From: Candidatus Hebobacteria bacterium | GTDB taxonomy: Bacteria; Armatimonadota; Hebobacteria; Hebobacterales; Hebobacteraceae | Length of the DNA stretch: 7,815 bases | Assembly: GCA_029821235.1 (NCBI GenBank) | Contig: JALGTT010000094.1 | Location: 1 to 7,815, forward strand | Direction of reading: 5' to 3' | Shown: positions 5,835 through 7,815 of the stretch, one piece after another | Numbering within the stretch: position 1 is the first letter of the stretch | Layout: each line of letters starts with the position of its first letter | Translations under genes and position numbers: made by a program | The notes under the pieces: generated by a model | Database searches by the model: none | Seen by the model: only the letters and a program-made list of their open reading frames with translations | What the model was told of the DNA's origin: nothing

Positions 5835-6338
5835 TCACTCCGGTGACAGCGGCCCGAACTTGGTGCCGAGATTGTAGAGTCGAACCGCAGAACGTTCGCT
5901 GTGGTGCGCGGCCACGATCTCTCCCACGAAGATGGTGTGGTCGCCCGTGCGGTACGCGCCCACCACCTTGCACTCCATGTTGGTCACCGCCTCGCCGATC
6001 AAGGGCGGGCGCACCTTGCCGGCGGGCAGAGCGGTGAGGCCGGTCTCCTGGAACTTGTCCACCTCCCGGCCGGACCTGGTGCCGCAGAGAAGCATCGCCT
6101 CCTCCATATCCTCCGCGGGGAAGGTGAGCACGAACTCCGGCACCTGTTCCAGCAACTCGTGGCTGTACCGCTCCAGGCCGATGGAGATGGCGCACATGGG
6201 CGGCCTCCCCGAGGTGGGCATCGCCCATCCCAGGGTGATGATGTTGGGCCGGCCTTCCTTGCCGACGGTGGTGACCATCACGATCTGCTCCGGGTACTTG
6301 CGCTCCCAGGCTTGCGAAACCGGCACTTCCTTCTGCAT
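5835..6338 (-). CDS. Flavin reductase-like FMN-binding split-barrel protein (flavoredoxin type)
   Basis: The 167-residue protein shows the split-barrel flavin reductase pattern: EQIVMVTTVGKEGRPNIITL (17-36), GWAMPTSGRPPMCAISIG (37-54, flavin-phosphate contact region), RYSHELLEQVPEFVLTFP (57-74), SGREVDKFQETGLT (89-102) and a C-terminal strand-rich part with DHTIFVGEIVAAHH (133-146). Members bind FMN or FAD and act as NAD(P)H:flavin reductases supplying reduced flavin to a monooxygenase, or as flavoredoxin-like electron carriers. No monooxygenase partner is present here. It lies 40 bp after the amidohydrolase and 6 bp before the cupin, all minus strand, so it is likely co-transcribed with both. 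GGGGGTGA ends a few nt before ATG 6338. Substrate and donor cannot be told from the sequence. Confidence 0.86.
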   Translation of the reverse strand: MQKEVPVSQAWERKYPEQIVMVTTVGKEGRPNIITLGWAMPTSGRPPMCAISIGLERYSHELLEQVPEFVLTFPAEDMEEAMLLCGTRSGREVDKFQETGLTALPAGKVRPPLIGEAVTNMECKVVGAYRTGDHTIFVGEIVAAHHSERSAVRLYNLGTKFGPLSPE

Positions 6339-6378
6339 GTCAGATCACCCCCATTGTCGCTTCCGGCATGAGCGAAAT

Positions 6379-7134
6379 CTACAGCCCCAGCCAGGCGGCC
6401 GCGTTGTCGTAGTAGACCTTCTGCTGCACCTCTTCGGGGATCTCCAGCGCGGCCATGAAGTTCCGGTAGAACTCCATGGTGTCGTCCGGGTTGTCGGAGC
6501 CGAACACCAACTTCCCGACCAGATTCAGGTCCACCTGCGGCTCCGCGCCGGTCTGGTTGCGGGGCACGCGCGCGAACAGCCGACGGAACCAGTCGGCGGG
6601 ATAGCGGCGGATGGTGCCCCCGCTCATGTCGTACCAGATGTTCGGGCAGTACTCCATCGCCGCCACCGCCTCCATCGGCCACTGATTCCCCAGGTGCGCC
6701 CCCACCATTCGGAACTCGGGGAAATAGGTGGCGATGGTGAGGATTTGGGTGGGCTGGAGGTTTTCCTGCCTCACACCATGCTTCCGCTCATAGGCGAGAA
6801 AGCCCGTGTGAATGAGCGCGGGCATGCCCAGGGCCTGCGCGCGCTCGTAGACCGGGAAGTAAGATTCGTGGGCATAGGGTTTCTGCGGTCCGATCAGTTT
6901 GAGGCCGTGGAAGCCCTGTTCCTTGGCCCGCTCCACCGCCTCCGGCCCCTCGGCATCGAGATCGAGGTGGTAGAAGGGAATGATGTAGTCCGGGTAACGC
7001 TGCGCCAGTTTCAACACCTCTTCGTTGTTGAAACTCATGCAGATCTTCACATATCCGAGGGAATCCCACAGTTCCCGTTTCTCCTCCACCTCATCGGGGC
7101 CGTGGAAATGGGCGTGACAGTTGATGACCTTCAT
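6379..7134 (-). CDS. Amidohydrolase family 2 (Amidohydro_2) metal-dependent hydrolase
   Basis: The 251-residue TIM-barrel protein carries the metal-site residues of the amidohydrolase superfamily in order: HAH near the N-terminus (His7, His9 in INCHAHFHG), Lys79 in HGLKLIG, His109 in LIHTG, His147 in GAHLGN and Asp214 in VFGSDNPDD. The layout matches the compact Amidohydro_2 group, which hydrolyses or decarboxylates small cyclic or aromatic acids; the length is slightly below the usual 270-330. It is cytoplasmic. The start at 7134 follows GAGGAGGACGCC and places HxH directly after the first strand; an in-frame ATG at 7371 would add 79 residues overlapping the upstream gene in another frame. 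It heads the operon with the flavin reductase and cupin genes. A stem-loop covers part of its ribosome site. The substrate is unknown. Confidence 0.87.
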   Translation of the reverse strand: MKVINCHAHFHGPDEVEEKRELWDSLGYVKICMSFNNEEVLKLAQRYPDYIIPFYHLDLDAEGPEAVERAKEQGFHGLKLIGPQKPYAHESYFPVYERAQALGMPALIHTGFLAYERKHGVRQENLQPTQILTIATYFPEFRMVGAHLGNQWPMEAVAAMEYCPNIWYDMSGGTIRRYPADWFRRLFARVPRNQTGAEPQVDLNLVGKLVFGSDNPDDTMEFYRNFMAALEIPEEVQQKVYYDNAAAWLGL

Positions 7135-7141
7135 GGCGTCC

Positions 7142-7167
7142 TCCTCGCCGCGGGCCGCGGCGGAGGA
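7142..7167 (-). promoter_or_regulatory. Stem-loop overlapping the Shine-Dalgarno of the amidohydrolase gene
   Basis: CGCCGCG (7146-7152) pairs with CGCGGCG (7156-7162) across a 3-nt loop. With one bulged base (7163) the stem extends four more pairs (7142-7145 with 7164-7167). On the minus-strand transcript this pairs four of the six bases of AGGAGG (7145 to 7140), whose gene starts at 7134. It could lower or gate translation. On the plus strand the same hairpin is followed by TTTT, but no plus-strand gene ends here. Confidence 0.4.
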
Positions 7168-7246
7168 CTGTTTTCGTGGTGGTCGTCGGAGTACCTGCCC
7201 GCCGGCGGCGAGGTGGCAGAGAGAGCCGTGTTGGACGCCGACGCGG

Positions 7247-7435
7247 TCAGCGACGGACGGCGGACCGCTGGTATTCCAGCGCCTTGCGGAGTTGGGCCTC
7301 AGTGATGAGACCTGCCTCCACCAGCATCTCCCCCAGGCGCTGTTTCGTCTTGCGCTGCTTCTCCAGGGCAACCGCGAGTTGGTGCTCGCTCACCCACTGG
7401 AACTTGTAGACCAGAAGCGCGCCCAGCATGGGCAT
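7247..7435 (-). CDS. Stand-alone MshEN/GspE N-terminal-like domain protein (62 residues)
   Basis: The sequence has the two-helix repeat seen in GspE/PilB N-terminal (MshEN) domains: LGALLVYKFQWVSEHQLAVAL (4-24) followed by RLGEMLVEAGLITEAQLRKAL (33-53), with LG.(M/L)LV...(L/V)(I/S)...QL..AL conserved twice and a final EYQ. In assembly ATPases this domain sits ahead of the motor and in some proteins binds cyclic di-GMP; here it is the whole protein. ATG 7435 is preferred: GAGGAAGAGAAG precedes it and the repeat begins at once. The same frame stays open to an ATG at 7711, but that region is Gly/Arg-rich, shows no fold and overlaps another candidate. The start shares one base with the stop of the upstream small membrane ORF (TGATG). 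The next gene begins 112 bp downstream. A link to the pseudopilin or to type IV pilus machinery is only suggestive. Confidence 0.65.
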   Translation of the reverse strand: MPMLGALLVYKFQWVSEHQLAVALEKQRKTKQRLGEMLVEAGLITEAQLRKALEYQRSAVRR

Positions 7436-7584
7436 CAACTTCTCTTCCTCCGCCCGCGGCCGCTCCGGTTCCTCCTCCTCCAATTCTCCCACGCCTGCCC
7501 GAAGGCGACACCGGCCGTCGCCGCCAACGCCAGCCCGAGGACCACCCGCGCCCACAAGATCGCCGGCGGCGCCCCGGCGCCCAC
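7435..7584 (-). CDS. Possible small single-pass membrane peptide (49 residues)
   Basis: From GTG 7584, with AAGGGGGCGCC just upstream, the frame encodes 49 residues: a Gly/Ala/Pro start, one hydrophobic segment (about 9-28, ILWARVVLGLALAATAGVAF), then a strongly basic tail (WRRRNRSGRGRRKRS) that would stay in the cytoplasm. Its TGA overlaps the ATG of the MshEN-like gene by one base, an arrangement typical of translationally coupled genes. I recognise no family. The frame remains open upstream, so the start is uncertain, and the arginine-rich tail could simply reflect GC-rich non-coding sequence. Confidence 0.3.
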   Translation of the reverse strand: MGAGAPPAILWARVVLGLALAATAGVAFGQAWENWRRRNRSGRGRRKRS

Positions 7585-7815
7585 GGCGCCCCCTTGGTTC
7601 AAACCGTTTGTGCCCTTGGAATCCTGTCTGCCCAACCTCGTCACCTTCGCGCTGGAATACGCCCATACGAACCCAGCCTGGGCCGCTCGTACCTTCAAGT
7701 AGATACCACATTTGGGGTGCGCCTGACGAAACGAACGGGCCCTACCTTCTGGCAGAGGTTGCCAGCGGCGACGAGAGGCAGACACAAGGGGGTTGCTACG
7801 GGGCCACCCGCCTCA
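7585..7815. other. Stretch without a convincing gene
   Basis: Several frames are open but give Arg/Gly-rich sequences without recognisable folds. A 6-bp stem-loop (CTGGCA at 7749-7754 with TGCCAG at 7760-7765) is visible. This probably holds the leader and promoter of the minus-strand cluster, but I see no convincing -35/-10 pair. Confidence 0.4.

Noticed and set aside
7142..7174. Plus-strand intrinsic terminator (GC stem followed by TTTT)
   Set aside because: No plus-strand gene ends nearby and the T-run is separated from the stem; the minus-strand leader structure is the more sensible reading.
5932..7305. Plus-strand open frame (457 codons) opposite the flavin reductase and amidohydrolase genes
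   Set aside because: Both minus-strand genes show complete active-site motifs; the antisense product has no coherent fold.
7660..7700. tRNA-like T-arm (GGTTCG) on the minus strand
   Set aside because: No acceptor, D-arm or anticodon stem can be folded around it.

Overview
This is a GC-rich bacterial window with compact genes, good Shine-Dalgarno sites and nearly all coding on the minus strand. The only confident plus-strand gene encodes a GspG-type pseudopilin. The lipobox on the glycosidase-like protein, the prepilin signal and a run of intergenic GC hairpins suggest a didermic, probably environmental bacterium, for example from the Armatimonadota or Planctomycetota/Verrucomicrobiota neighbourhood. 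That placement is a guess from gene style; no rRNA or marker gene is present.

Left block (1-2615, minus strand): a SIS-fold sugar-phosphate isomerase of the 6-phospho-3-hexuloisomerase (HxlB) type is followed 42 bp later by a glycoside hydrolase family 2-like lipoprotein that runs off the left edge. The GH2 fold is recognisable, but the residues at both catalytic carboxylate positions and at several substrate-pocket positions are changed. A good sigma70-type -10 and a short dyad resembling LacI-family operators lie upstream of the isomerase. The divergent pseudopilin gene (2913-3362) stands alone.

Middle block (3476-5205, minus strand): a SixA-like histidine phosphatase is coupled by an ATGA overlap to a two-helix potassium channel. 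The channel's cytoplasmic part carries an RCK/TrkA-N domain and then a C-terminal V4R domain with conserved cysteines. This channel-RCK-V4R architecture with an altered selectivity filter (GHGN) is the most unusual gene here.

Repeat block (about 5359-5533): at least seven consecutive stem-loops, several with perfect 9-10 bp stems, share the flank CGCCCTAC in direct or inverted orientation. They fill the gap between the cupin gene and sixA.

Right block (5556-7584, minus strand): in transcription order, a possible 49-residue membrane peptide, a 62-residue stand-alone MshEN-like protein, an Amidohydro_2 metal-dependent hydrolase, a flavin reductase-like FMN-binding protein, and a small cupin that appears to have lost its second metal-binding motif by an in-frame deletion. 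The last three are closely spaced and probably form one operon for turnover of a small organic compound; the substrate cannot be read from the sequence. The last 230 bases show nothing convincing.
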